Shown here piece after piece: positions 1 to 11,268 of a DNA stretch of 64,000 nt. Every line of letters begins with the position of its first letter. Within the stretch, counting starts at the first letter, position 1. The position numbers were made by a program, and so were the translations under genes. The stretch is from Artocarpus heterophyllus (Eukaryota; Streptophyta; Magnoliopsida; Rosales; Moraceae), in contig CM046342.1 of the NCBI GenBank assembly GCA_025403435.1, positions 16,556,519 through 16,620,518 on the forward strand, in the 5' to 3' direction. A model generated the notes under the pieces. It was not told the origin of the DNA. It saw only the letters and a program-made list of their open reading frames with translations, and ran no database searches.

Positions 1-690
1 AACGTCGATTCTACCAGAAAGCCCTAACACCTGGTTGTTCAGCCACAAATTCCGAATTCCAGATCCAGCAAAACTCGGAGGCAAAGAACCGGTGAGATTG
101 TTGTAAGAAAGCCTCAAATCCTGCAAATTAGCAAAGGAACTGAAGATATCCGGAATCGGACCTAAAACATTGCAAGTGCCGGCGTAAAGGTTGACCAAAC
201 TCGACGAGTCAGTGAGCTCGGTGGGGAAACTCCATGGCTTGAGATTCGGGTTCTGGCTCATGCTGAGTTTCTGCAGGCTGATGAGTCCTTGGAAGCAACC
301 GGCAGGCACCGAAGTGAAATTGTTACTGTCAAGATAGATCTCCTGGAGAGACGAAAGGTTGGCTAAGGAAGGAAGAGGACCGGAGAAGGAGTTTCCTTGT
401 AGAGAGAGAGTGACGAGCTCAGAGAGGGAGTTGAGATCGGAGGGAAGTTCACCTCCGAGGGACTGGTCAGCGAGGTTAATGGCGGTGACTCGGCCGGAGT
501 TGTCGCACTGCACGCCCTTCCAGCTGGTGCAGAGGCCGGAGATGTCCGACCAGCTGGACGGCGGCGCGGGTTTGAGGGCGGAGCTGAATGCGGACATGAC
601 GGTGGCGTCGTCGGCTACAGTGAGGGTAAGGAGGAGGAGGAGGGAGGTTAAGAGGTGGAGAGAGAAGGCTAGGGTTTTGGGATTCCCCAT
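1..690 (-). CDS. TMK-like leucine-rich-repeat receptor kinase, 5' part only
   Basis: The reverse strand opens with ATG at 690-688 and stays open for 230 codons to the window edge, so only the start of the ectodomain is present. Residues 1-26 are a basic then leucine-rich signal peptide. Residues 47-62 carry the Trp/Cys N-terminal LRR cap (SGLC-TSWKGVQC, Cys54 and Cys62). LRR units follow: VTAINLADQSLGGELP (68-83), LVTLSLQGNSFSGPLP (92-107), LQEIYLDSNNFTSVP (115-129), LQDLRLSYNNLTGSLP (189-204), then GIRNLWLNNQ (211-220). The unit with a Cys-rich 'GCFQGL' and the 'LWLNNQ' segment are typical of the TMK family (TRANSMEMBRANE KINASE, auxin-linked plasma-membrane kinases). Transmembrane and kinase parts would lie before base 1. 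No stop or frameshift is seen; the gene appears functional. Family call is strong, exact orthology is not determined. Confidence 0.9.
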   Translation of the reverse strand, partial: MGNPKTLAFSLHLLTSLLLLLTLTVADDATVMSAFSSALKPAPPSSWSDISGLCTSWKGVQCDNSGRVTAINLADQSLGGELPSDLNSLSELVTLSLQGNSFSGPLPSLANLSSLQEIYLDSNNFTSVPAGCFQGLISLQKLSMSQNPNLKPWSFPTELTDSSSLVNLYAGTCNVLGPIPDIFSSFANLQDLRLSYNNLTGSLPPSFAGSGIRNLWLNNQVLGLSGRIDV

Positions 691-1211
691 TGTTGGCCGT
701 GTTAGAGAGAGAAGAGAGAAGAGGGATAGAAAGAGATTAATGTATGCGTTGCGTCGTGAGGTTGCTTTTATGGCTTTGGTTTGAGAGTATTTGTTTTTGT
801 GCAGACAAGAAAACGCAGAAGGCGCCCGTGGGGACGGATTTTGTTACTGTCACATGCGGGTTTTCTTCTCTTCCCTCTCTTTTTTATTTTATTTTTTCTG
901 ATTATATTCTTGTAACAATTAGTACACTGTTCCCGTAATTTCCGTAAAAGATCCAAATAAATACTTTTTTTAAGGGGAATCCAACAAAAACTTGAATTCC
1001 AAGTTTTTTCAATTATTTTTCAAATAAATTTCTGTATATGGTGTAATAAAATTAGTTTGGACAATAAATAAATTGTGATATAGTATTTCCTTTCATAAAA
1101 TGTAATAACAAATTTAGCTTGAATTACAATTTATAATTTAAACGGTGTTATTAAACAATTTTTTAGTCTTCATCAAAATAAAATAATATTAATAATAGTT
1201 GTTGTTGTTGT
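691..1211 (-). promoter_or_regulatory. 5' UTR and proximal promoter of the TMK-like gene
   Basis: Bases 695-735 are GA-rich on the + strand, so CT-rich in the gene's sense, as is common in plant 5' UTRs. A TATA-like CATAAAAGC lies on the minus strand at about 764-773, some 75 bases before the ATG. Beyond about 850 the sequence becomes AT-rich and featureless. A short (TTG)n run at 1197-1216 abuts the first transposon remnant. Assignment is by position; the TATA call is weak. Confidence 0.4.
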
Positions 1212-1305
1212 TGTTGTCAGGTCACTGAGTTAGGAGCTAGGTCAAAGTTGGGTATTCGGCCAGAAAGGCTTGAGGAAGACCTCGACCCACATAGACAGAG
1301 TATTC
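1212..1305 (+). repeat. Truncated LTR start of Tat-1
   Basis: The 94 bases match 6530-6620 with scattered differences (shared words: GGTCACTGAGTTAGG, CCAGAAAGGC, GACCCACATAGAC). After about 1305 the similarity stops and antisense ORF sequence begins, so the rest of this LTR was lost. Confidence 0.55.
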
Positions 1306-1864
1306 TAGAAACGATTTAAGTTGTGGAGGGGTAATCCCAAATTTGTTGAAAATTTTCTTACGAAAAGAGGGATATAAAAGGAAGACGCCACATGACAAAG
1401 TATTAGTGTACATGGCAATGGTCCCTTCCAGAGGATCAGTTGCTTTATCCTCAGGACCCAGCATAATGTACCCAAGATCATATGAAGCAAAGAACTCCCA
1501 AAACTTTTTGTTCACCACTCTGTGGCGCGCCTAGAGCAAAAGCCAGCTGCAGCAGGATCCTCTACTTACTCAATCCTCGAAGTCAGTGGGTGAGAATCTT
1601 CCTCTCCAGGGTTTACTTATGCGGCCATCATCTCATCACGGTTACTAAAAGGAATACCTCCCCTGGGAAGGTCGGAGTCAGCACTTTCGGAGCTGCTGCT
1701 ATCTACAGGATCGGGTTCTTCTTGATATTCATCTATCTGCTTCATGATGTCCTCAGGCTGCCTTCCAAAGATGTCTTCGTCATTGGGTCTTTAGCTGTGC
1801 TTCCTCGAAAATGTTTGCCTCAAGTCATCCACTAAGATCCCGTCAGAGGTACTTGGTGGGTCAA
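1305..1864 (-). pseudogene. Tat-1 antisense extra ORF, main fragment (Transposase_28-like)
   Basis: Reading the minus strand, 1518-1237 gives a frame with YIMLGPEDKATDPLEG, then CGVFLLYPSFRKKIF, then ITPPQLKSFLEYSVYVGRG. This matches the segment at 56640-56760 (GLRLPFHLFLYRAL then AQLNLNGYRSLIGMYVLW) and the plant 'putative gypsy type transposon' domain (Pfam Transposase_28). Upstream, 1864-1519 has an acidic, serine-rich frame broken by stops (for example DPVDSSSSESADSDLP), like the acidic N-terminal part of the Tat-2 copy. The 5' end of the ORF lies across the inserted solo LTR at 5593-5660. The gene is dead: several stops, a frameshift and loss of the C-terminal part. Function of this protein family is unknown. 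Confidence 0.55.
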
Positions 1865-4800
1865 TGTGACGACCCATATTTTTAAACAGTCGCTTAACTT
1901 ATTTAAAACATCATTTTTAAATAGTAATCTTTTTTACTTAGTAAGAAAAATAATAAATAATTTTTTTTATTTTTTCTTTAAAGATTCTTTAAAACATACT
2001 TACAAACTATTGCAACTTCTGTTGCAAATTAAGTTAAGACATCGCTTAACACTTGACTTTAAAACTATTTCAAATCGTTTCTTAAAACTTAATAAGAAAT
2101 ATTTACTGAATCATTGATCAAAACTTTACTTTATAAGAAAATAAAACATTTCGTGAATATATCGTAAAACTTTGAATATATTTCTTAAAACTGCGATTTT
2201 CTCAATACTTTGAAAACATTACATTAAATAGTGGAAAACCTTTCCTTTGTGTAGCGGAAGCAAACTGTAGTGGTATTCATACCCAAATCCTCGCATCCAT
2301 CCTCCGCAGCACCCAGCTCTTCTAACGGGTCCTATTAGTCGCCCACAAAACTACCTACAGCATGAAAAAACTTTTTATGAGCTTTTACTCAGTAAGTTCA
2401 AACATATTCTCACAAATCATTTAAACCTGCTTTAGAAACCTTTCTCATGAAAATCTTTTTCTTAAAACATTTTTTCATAAACGTTTTTCAAAAAGCATTT
2501 CTAAAACGTCTCTCATAAACGTTTTCATAAAGCATTTTTGTAACATCTTTCATAAACATTGTTTATAAAATATTTAACATAAAATAATTCTCATATTGCT
2601 TTTCATAAACGTAATTTATGTTTTCATAAATACTTAATATAAAACATTCCTCAGAATGTTTTCCATAGCATATAAATGTTTCATAACAAGGAAAACAAGT
2701 AAAATCACAATGTATGTTTCCATTTTATACTCAATTATGAACTATCGATTATGAGCACCTTATGATCATTCTTTTCTTACCTTAACTTTCTATCTTTGTT
2801 TCTTAACTTTCCTTATATCACTCTAGCTTTCTATCCTTGTTTCTTATCTTTCCTTATCTTACTTTAACTTTCCATGCTTGTTTTTTTATCTTTCTTTATC
2901 TTATAACCTTTAGTATTCGTACCAACATCTTTAATCATGAGATCATAAACGTGATGCTTCCCTTGTAGAAGACTTAAGACTATCAAACTTCGAGGTCATG
3001 TACTTCACATCTAGGAGGTCAAACTTTAACTTTACTTTAATTACCTCACAACAAGGAGGCTGGTACGACACTTTCGTTTTATCTTTACATTACATTCTTA
3101 TTAATTTTAGTGAGCACATCAAATGCAATCACATCTTATGCAAACACATTTACAACTCATAGCTTGTGCTGTAAAATCTATTGCATAACAAATGTAACTT
3201 ATTGCATAACAAATATAACATAAAACACAAACATATTTTGTTAATCATAATTTGTAGTCTGAAACTTATTGCATAACAAATGCAACATAAAGCTTATAAC
3301 TTATACTGTAAAACATTATGCATCAATAAAATGCAAAACATATTTTAAACATAATTATTGCAATTGCATTGCAAACTTTTACTTGATCTTCAAAACTTTA
3401 TGCATATTAAATGCAATCATGCCTTAAACATAATAGTTATAAATACATTACAAATCTTGATTAAACTATAAAACTTTTTGCATAACATATGCAAACATAC
3501 TTTTAAAACAACTTGTATAACCATTGCAAACACATTTGCAAACATATATATAAACATTTAAAAATCATTTACTTCATGCTGTAGGTGAGGTCTGAACTTA
3601 CCTAAACTATGTTCCAACGTTCTCTATTCCGTTCTTGTCCCATTCCTTTTCCTTCCATTAGTCTGCTTCTGTGTCCTGATCATACGACACCCGACTAATT
3701 AGTTAACTTTTATTACCAATCTGCTCGATTGATAACATAACTTAAACATTAACATTCACTCCTTCTTAAATTCCCTGTCCCATGCGACGGTTTCGTTACT
3801 TAACACATTACGGAACATTTTTCGTGTAAGAACGTTATGCTAATTCGGAGTGTTCAACTCCGTTTTAGCCATTTACCTTAATAATGACAATTTTACCCCT
3901 AACAGGTTTTTTGTTCATTTCTTAACTCTATAAAACCTATTGCTTAACTTTAACGTTCCATTACTTACATATTGTGAAAAAATCCCCACTAAGGAGCATT
4001 TTCTAACATCGGGCGTTTCGAGTCTGTTTTGGCCATTTTTCATAAAATGACCATTTTGCCCTTAACTCTTTTTCATCCATTATTTCCTTAACTAAACTTT
4101 AATTTCTTAAAAACTTAGCATCTATGGTACTTGCTGCCTACAACAGTGTAGGAAACCAATGTTCCCTAGTGAAAACCCAGTTTTTACACAATTGCACAGT
4201 TTTGGCCCGAAATACAAAAATATTTGCATTTTTGCCCACAGAACCAAAAATAATCTTTTTAAACCATTAGTCCCCATTTTTTATGAGGAACATTTTTGCT
4301 CAAAGTACCATATTCAAAATCCTTTGGAAAAATAACATTTTTGCCCTTTAAATTTTTTTCCCAATTTTAACACATTCTTGTAAAATTAAAATCTCACAAA
4401 CAGTTAAGATTTTTGACAAACTATCAATAATGCCTAACAGTTTCATCGAGATCTACAACTTTCATGTTTTAACTTTTTCGAAACTCCCACTATACAGGGG
4501 CATTTTGGGTATTTTTCAATTCTGTCGAGAAGAAACTTTTTCTTTCAATTTAGTCCTTGGGGCATTTTTGTAAAAATCCATTTTTAATCAACATCTCTAC
4601 CCTTAAAAGGGCAGTTCGAACTCTTGTTTCAATCATTTTCATGCCCACTCATCAATTTTGTAAAATTAGTACTGGAATTACAAAAATAACACTTTTTGCA
4701 AAACTAATATTTTCAACAATTCAACCCTAAATTTTCACAAGATTAACATGTCATAATTCATGTATATATGGGATTTAAGCAAAACTTTGCTTGAAAGCCC

Positions 4801-5592
4801 ACATACCCTTAAAAGGATAAAAATCAAAATAAAAATCACATAATTTCAAAGCTTTAAAAATCAAAACTTACCCAAATAACACTTTGTGATTTCAATCCTT
4901 CCAAGGCTCCTTTGAAACTCCTTCCTAGGCATCATTTTCATGCACAAACACCTTGAGTTAACTTCTCCCTTAACCCATGAAAAATCCCTTGAAAACTTGA
5001 AAAAAGTTTAGGTTTTTACCTTAAAACTTGTTCAAATTCCTTGAACTTTGCTTCTTGAACTTAATTGGGGTTATTTTTGCTAAGATGTGAAGTTGCAAAA
5101 TTCTTGGAGAAGTTCATCAATGGCTGCCGGTTTTGGAAAGGAAGAAGAAAGGAAAATTTTGTGGCTAAACTTGCATTATATGCTTACTTATCCTTTTAGG
5201 TGACAACCTATTGGGGTGTTTCAATGGGATTGGGCCACCTTTCATGACATGTGGCCCAATGAAATCCAATTGGGTGTCTATTTGATGGGTCTCAAAAATT
5301 TACATTGTATAATTTTTTACCACACAGTATTTTTCCTATACTGCCTTAACTTAAATAGTCAAATTTCTATACTGCATAACCTTAAACAGTCCAATTCTTA
5401 CATTGCATTACTTTTACAGTGTAATTTTTATACTGTATACTTTATCAGTGTACTTCCTTACACTGTAGTATTCTAATATTGTATAATTTTCTATGTTATT
5501 ATATAGTATTTTTTCATAAATTGTATTTTTCGTCTTAGTATAATCCTTAACTTAATACATTTTTAATGCAATAGAAATTCTCAGGCGTTACA
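1865..5592. mobile_element. Solo LTR, 3.7 kb, TGTGACGACCC...GGCGTTACA
   Basis: The block begins TGTGACGACCC at 1865 and ends AGGCGTTACA at 5592, giving TG...CA termini with a nearly complementary end motif typical of large gypsy (del/Tekay-like) LTRs. It is flanked by GTCAA (1860-1864) and GTCAC (5593-5597), a 5-bp target duplication with one mismatch. Removing it joins the two pieces of the Tat-1 antisense ORF. No coding sequence is present inside; it is long AT-rich DNA with many short words repeated, so the internal region was presumably lost by LTR-LTR recombination. A related LTR start (TGTAACGCCCC-TATAT) is seen at 63704. Orientation could not be fixed from the ends alone. Confidence 0.65.
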
Positions 5593-5660
5593 GTCACTCT
5601 GATCGAGATGGACAACTATGACCCTTTGGCTTCTAAGCCACTACTTTTGCCCTTAGTCAT
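5593..5660 (-). pseudogene. Tat-1 antisense extra ORF, 5' end
   Basis: An ATG at 5660-5658 on the minus strand reads MTKGKSSGLEAKGS before a TAG stop, and the frame continues through the target duplication of the solo LTR into the 1864-1305 fragment. A TATA-like motif (TATATAG on the minus strand, 5722-5730) lies about 65 bases upstream, comparable to the TATA box before the Tat-2 copy. Start choice is by position and by similarity of layout. Confidence 0.4.
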
Positions 5661-6529
5661 TTTATCTAAGCAAACATAAAGACAAAAGGAAAAATTCTTA
5701 AGTCTTTATGGCTGAGAAACCTCTATATACAGGGGTTAAAAGACGACAACTTGGGAAACCTAAATCTATACTCAGGATTATAGTCACCGAGTTCACATTA
5801 AACCTGAAAAAGTAAAGAAGATTTAGAATGAGGCAATGACTCAAATAGAATTTTAACTCGAGAACTACTATAAGTGAGTTCACAGACTTCGATGATAGAC
5901 CAAAAATCAAAATTTTTAGACTTGGAAAATATCAAAATCCTAATAGAAGAAGCATAAGAGAATAATCGAGATAAGAAGTTATCTATCTCCTATACAAACT
6001 TTGAACTATGTAAATGTCACGAAGAATCCACTGATGCTTTCAAAGAGCTCAATACCAAATCATTAAAGAATCTTTGGGAAAGATATATTTGAAGTAGGCA
6101 AGGAAATATCTAAGGAGCTTTGGAGAAAATTTTGCACAGCTTCGGCTTAACAAATTCGAGAAATGTGATACGAGGAAACTGGCTTTGGATATTTATAAGG
6201 AAGAAGCACCTCAAATGTCAACCGTACGATCTATAGGGAAACTAATCCAATGGTGGGAGTAGCAATTCCTATCCGACGGTTGAGCTTCACGCGAAAAAAT
6301 GCCCTTTCAAATCAAAGGTCCAAGTTCATCTCCTGACACACAACGCAACAGTTGACACCCACGATTTGACAACCCAAAATTCAAGGCAACACCTCAGCTC
6401 CACAATCATCATTAAATGTCAAAGCCCAAGAGACTTCCTTAGCCAGATTTTGACTAGTGTTGACCCTTTGGGTGACTTCAAGGCACTTTGGCTATCGATA
6501 AAAGAAGAACCCCGAGCTAAGGGAGCAAA
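5661..6529. other. Tat-1 region between extra-ORF start and 3' LTR
   Basis: This stretch has no credible coding sequence. It should hold the promoter side of the antisense ORF (TATA-like at 5722-5730) and, at its right end, the element's polypurine tract (AGCTAAGGGAGCAAA, about 6515-6529) directly before the LTR's TGTT. Confidence 0.4.
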
Positions 6530-7129
6530 TGTTTTCGGGTCACTGAGTTAGGCCAGAGTTAGGTATTGGCCCAGAAAGGCCTAAGGAGGACCATGACCCA
6601 CATAGACTTTAGTATATTCTATAACCCCACTAATAGATGATACTCGAGAAAGGTAAAACGGTCAATTTGCATATGTATTTGAATCAAAAGACCTCCAAGA
6701 TAACAATAAGCACTCAATTGATCAAGATCCGCCGAATTTAAGATACTTTAGAAGGGATAAGTCCTACAAAAGATCATGGCGATGTCATTTAACCAATAGG
6801 AGAAGAGATTATCATGTATTCGAATTAAAACAATGCTTAAAGGCCAAGGTAATAGCCGATCCTTGAGAGCTATAAATAGGGGTTAGCTTTAAAGAGCAGC
6901 CTAAGTCCAGTTTTTGGAACAAACGCTTTGTACACCTATTTTTTCATAGTAAAAACCTACCACTTAAAAAAACCTAAAGTGAACGTAGCCTTCAATTGAG
7001 GTGAACCACTATAAATTTTATGTATTCTTGCTATTATTCTGTTAACTGTTTATTTACACTGTTCGTGAGCAATTATCTTCGTAAGGTTTGAGAGATTGTT
7101 TGTTAGACAAGTTTTACCTGCTAACAACA
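6530..7129 (+). repeat. 3' LTR of Tat-1
   Basis: The LTR begins TGTTTTCGGGTCACTGAG after a purine tract. A TATA box (TATAAATAGG) is at 6871-6880. Downstream the sequence reads CCTTCAATTGAGGTGAACCAC at about 6991-7010, a phrase typical of the R/U5 part of plant gypsy LTRs. The likely end is CTAACA or AACAACA at 7126-7129. Length about 600 bp is close to the 645-bp LTR of Tat-2. Confidence 0.55.
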
Positions 7130-7436
7130 ATCATCTAATTTAATTCTAGTTAGATTTGATGTGTATATGCCAGCAAGTATGAACTTTTTTTTTTTTTTTT
7201 TGTACATAAGCATGTCATATGCGCCCTCTTTTTTTTTCCTACTAATAACTCCTACTTTACACTCCCTAGAGATCAAACTAGCGACCAAACCTATTAACCC
7301 TCCCCTCAGAACTGCTAGGCTAATCCTAGCAATATGAGCATGAACTTATTTGCTATTTTGATTGAGGAGCCAGTTTAATATGCTTTAAAAAATAACAAGT
7401 TTCTAACTATCATTCTCATTCAAAATAATATACGTT
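7130..7436. other. Non-coding, no gene seen
   Basis: AT-rich spacer with a long T run at about 7183-7201 and a second at 7227-7237. Nothing else was recognised. Confidence 0.5.
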
Positions 7437-8600
7437 AAGGGGTTTAATTTCACATTAGCCCCTAAACTATACAATTTGTTTTATTTTTGGCCTCTGCACC
7501 TTAAAACATAGCAAATCATACCTCTAAACTATTAAATTTATCCTATTTTAGGTCTTTCATTATTAAATCTATTAAATATTAACAAAATTGAGCCAATAAT
7601 TTCTCTTTTGGCGTCTAAACTATATAATTTATCCTATTTTGACCCCTAAACTCTAAATTATAATAAATCACACCCTTGAATATAAAACTTGTTCTTTTTT
7701 AACCATTCTATTACTAAATATGTTAAATATTGATGAATTAAGCCACATATGTTTGCACATAATTCATTAATTATAAAATAACGGTAGAGATTAATTCTTT
7801 TGCAATCGAATCTCACATATTTCAGTCCTACAATTAGGGTGTTTCATAAATAAATATACATATTTATTGACTTAAAATTAATAAGAATTTTGAGAGTTTT
7901 TTAGTGATTATTAAGTCCAATTAAGCGAAGTATTCATTATTAGAAGTTTATATTATAGTCTCTATGTCATTTGCTTAATTTTCAACCTCAAAATTAAGTC
8001 ATAAAAAAGACAAGTAGTTTATACTATAGTCTCTGTGTTGTTTTTATTAGCTAATTATATATCCAAGTGTTTTTTCCTTATTTATTCATTTTTTTATTTA
8101 ATTTATTTTAAATAATATGATGGAGAAAATTTGATAAAAACTCTTAAGCAAAAAAAAAGTAAAAATTTTATCAACAAAATAAAAAAGGATAAAAATAGTA
8201 AAACTTATATAATAGATAAAAAGAATTTAGAGATTGTTGCCTTCAAAATATATATTGAAAATATATATAAAGTCAAAAGGTCAAAGTAGTCATTTGCCTC
8301 AATCCATCTATTTTTAATAGATTTAATGACAAAAGAGTCAAAATGGGACAAATTCTATTGTTTGGGGGTGTGATTTGTTATAGTTTTAAGTTTAACGGTC
8401 AAAATTAAGCAAATTTCATAGTTTAGGCGTCAAAAGTGAAATTTTGGCTCAATTCTGTTAATATTAACGGATTAAATAATGAAAGGGTCAAATATGATAA
8501 GTTTCATAGTATAGGGTTGCGATTATTGCGTTTAAAATATAAGGGTCAAATAAGACCAGTTTTATAATTTAAAGGGCAAAAATAAAATTACCCTCAAATC
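7437..8600. mobile_element. Long-terminal-inverted-repeat element (MULE-like, non-autonomous)
   Basis: The left arm (about 7437-7770) and right arm (about 8290-8600) are inverted copies: the left reads GGGGTTTAATTTCACATTAG, CCTAAACTATACAATTT, then AATTGAGCCAATAATTTC; the reverse complement of the right reads GAGGGTAATTTTATTTTTG, CCTAAACTATGAAATTTG, and AATTGAGCCAAAATTTCAC. Arms of more than 300 bp with no transposase between them suggest a Mutator-like foldback element. The central 500 bp is AT-rich and non-coding. The arms have diverged, so it is old. I found no clear 9-bp target duplication. Confidence 0.6.
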
Positions 8601-9183
8601 TAAATAACCAAATAAACAATCGAAAATTTCTATCTTTATTCCTATACACATGCAATGGAAGTGTAATTACTTTTTTTTTTTTTTTTTTTTGCTTTCGACA
8701 ATGAAATTTTTTTTTCCCCATATAATATGCTATCAAACCACGTCCTCTTAAATTGAAGCGTCATCTAACTCTATTCATGTCTTGACACTTTAACCTCCAC
8801 ACCGGATTAAAGAATAGTAAAGAAAGTAATATCTTCCTCTTTATTCCAAATGGGGAGACATAGCAGAGAGATACAGACTAATATTTCCTCAATAGAGGTT
8901 TGGTTATGCATAATGAAGAGATGAATGACTTATCACTGGACCCCTTGGAGACTATACTTGATCAAAGATTGCAAATGTTCGACATTTGAGGTACTGCTAT
9001 GTCTTCACCATTTGTTCACTGTCATGGTTATTTTGACAACTTTTCATCATATTTAGTACAAAATTCAAAATCAAACTAATAAAAAACAGATGGTAAATGA
9101 GGTTGTGTCAATACGGGATCATTTATAGTTGACTGAGAAAAAGTATCTCGACTCAATTTTTAATAGTTAAGTTTTCCATGTAA
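8601..9183. other. Non-coding, no gene seen
   Basis: AT-rich spacer with a 22-base T run near 8671-8690. No coding frame or repeat boundary was recognised. Confidence 0.5.
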
Positions 9184-9338
9184 TAGGATGTTTGTGAAAC
9201 GTGATTAGAACGAACGATAGGAACCAATTTTAACTAAAAACATTATAATATGTGAAAGCTTTATACTGGAGCAATTTTTTACTTTTTATTTTTTATTACA
9301 GCATGTGAGAGCTTTTTATTGTTTGTCCAAACACCTTA
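9184..9338. mobile_element. PIF/Harbinger-like MITE
   Basis: The 155-bp unit begins TAGGATGTTTGTG and ends CCAAACACCTTA (inverted ends) and is flanked on both sides by TAA (9181-9183 and 9339-9341), the target duplication expected for PIF/Harbinger elements. Inside are two copies of the family motif GTGAGAGCTTT or close variants. Confidence 0.7.
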
Positions 9339-10968
9339 TAACTCTTTTAAAAGAATTTTTGATTATCCTTTCTTAGGACGATATGGTAATTGAAATTTAT
9401 AAAAATACTGTTATCTAATAAAAAAATTATCCATATACATATATGTATATATATTAATACAGTCTTTATTAAAAAAAAAATTCTAGCTTTACTAAATAAC
9501 AGCCTTAAAAAATCTTTCGTGGTTACACTAACTAACATTGTACAATAATAAGATGACATTTTGTTGTCTAAGGTCCTTCAAGCATGTTATCACGAAATAC
9601 ATTATGAAAATTAAGAAAATATAAGGAGAATTATTATTTTATAGCTTAGATTTTGAGTGTTTTTAAAAAATGAACCTTCTTTTAGATGTCTTTCAAAATA
9701 AAACCTCCGAATTTTGAATTCCTATCAAATTTGTACATTTTTATTACCAATGACTGATTTTGACAAATGAATTAACGAATTTATACTTTATTTTTAGAGC
9801 ATATACCTACAATTAAAACATAATTCTCAAAATAATAAACGTTTTTAAAATAAAGCAAAAAATTAGAGACATTCTATACATTAAGGGCCACAATACGTAT
9901 AGTTGAACGTTTTTACACAAATTATGTTAAGTAAGGGTGAATTCATGAAGTTTATCCAAAAAAAAATAAAAATAAAAATTTTGTCGACAGGTACTCTAAA
10001 AATAATTTACCATAATGACATTTTTAGCCATTATATTTGTAAAAAAAAGAAAAAGAAAAAATGATTTTAATCCCATAGAAAAAGTTTCAGAATGTATGAC
10101 CCATTAAATAAAGGGAAAATTAAATAAAGGAAAAAAAAAAAAAAAACCATAGTTGAACGACCACGTCCTCTGCGTCGGTTTGGCTTGGGACATTGAATTG
10201 GCGCAAAGGGCGTCCGCAGATTGGCAAGACATGACAACAGACAGCTGGTGCTTAGGAGATTTCGCTCGGGCGGCTTCTGACCATTCCGTTTCCCGTTGCG
10301 CCTTGGAAGTTTCCGTTTTTTTAACACCACACTATGCGACGCGGCTTCATATCCTTTCATTTTTTTTTTTAATATAATATATAATAATAATAACAAATGC
10401 CAATAAATGTAGAAATAAAACAACGCATACAAACATATGCCCGCTGAAGAACGCGTGAGCGTGTTGACCTTTTCAATGTCCTTTCATAGCCCAACGGAAT
10501 AATTTAACCTTTTTCCATTTAAAAAGAAATAACAATATTGATAATTTGGCCCTTTTTTTTAGTTAAGTTCATCGGAGCTTCTTGGACTTTCTTCTCTTTT
10601 TTAAAATTAGTTTTTTATTAAAAATTGTTCTAACTTAATCCTTAAACTTTTTTCATGTCTCAAATTTACCCGCTTACTTATATAATGTTAAATTTTATAT
10701 TAAAAAAGTTAGGAGAGTGTTTGAGAAATGAAGTTAAAACTTAAACATTGTAGCATGTGAAGCTTTACACTATAGTAAATTTTTGCTTTTCACTGTCTCA
10801 TATAAAAACTTTATACTGTAGCAGTTGAAACTTATTAGTTCAAACTAACTTGTCAAACTAAGCCTCAATTGTTTTGTAATTTCATCTTATAAGGATGGAC
10901 AATATAACATATGTACCGTCCATTGAACCCAAGACCAGTGAACTCAAATAATATTACAATTACTTAAG
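9339..10968. other. Non-coding AT-rich region with a GC-rich island
   Basis: Mostly AT-rich. Bases 10145-10350 are clearly richer in GC and CpG than the surroundings; both strands hold short open frames there, but neither resembles a protein I know. A degenerate relative of the nearby MITE family lies at about 10731-10862 (GTGTTTGAG start, TGTAGCATGTGAAGCTTTA inside, CAAACTAAGC end). No gene is claimed. Confidence 0.4.
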
Positions 10969-11084
10969 GCCCATTTGGTTCGAGTATTTGAATAGAGTAT
11001 TTGAATGAAGATTTAAATTTTTATGAGAGAAAATACTGTAGCAAAATGATTCGAACCGTGATTCAAGTATCGAAACAAACGGGC
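10969..11084. mobile_element. Short MITE with 25-bp inverted ends
   Basis: The left end GCCCATTTGGTTCGAGTATT is matched by the reverse complement of the right end, GCCCGTTTGTTTCGATACTT. The core is about 65 bp and non-coding. No clear target duplication was seen, so superfamily (hAT or Harbinger) is open. Confidence 0.6.
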
Positions 11085-11228
11085 AGAAACTAGTAACTCA
11101 TGTACCGTTGTCGGATTTCACAACAAAAATATTATTTGAAACATGTAACATGTCAATAACATGGGGTTTACGTGAATTCATCCTATAACTTTTTGCCAAT
11201 TTAATAATTTGGTTTAACGTTGATTGTA

Positions 11229-11236
11229 CACATACA

Positions 11237-11268
<32 letters not shown>
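11229..11268. repeat. (CATA)n microsatellite
   Basis: About nine uninterrupted CATA/ACAT tetranucleotides followed by TATAG. Confidence 0.9.

Larger units (their letters stand above)
1212..7129 (+). mobile_element. Tat-1: relic of a Tat-type gypsy retrotransposon
   Basis: The motif TGTT-TC-GGTCACTGAGTTAGG begins both at 1212 and at 6530, and similarity between the two sites runs for about 95 bases, so these look like the starts of two LTR copies in the same orientation. Between them lie an antisense extra-ORF fragment (1305-1864 plus 5593-5660), its upstream region, and a purine-rich tract (about 6516-6529) just before the second LTR. No gag or pol is left. This matches the 3' half of Tat-2 at 45253-58549, only in the opposite orientation: extra ORF antisense to the element and starting near the 3' LTR. 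I infer a large internal deletion. The block was later hit by a solo-LTR element. The right end (7126-7129) is approximate and no TSD was found. Confidence 0.55.

Noticed and set aside
359..784. A 141-codon frame on the + strand over the TMK-like gene start
   Set aside because: It is the antisense shadow of the leucine-rich-repeat coding region, rich in Arg/Glu as expected from GA-rich antisense of a CT-rich gene.
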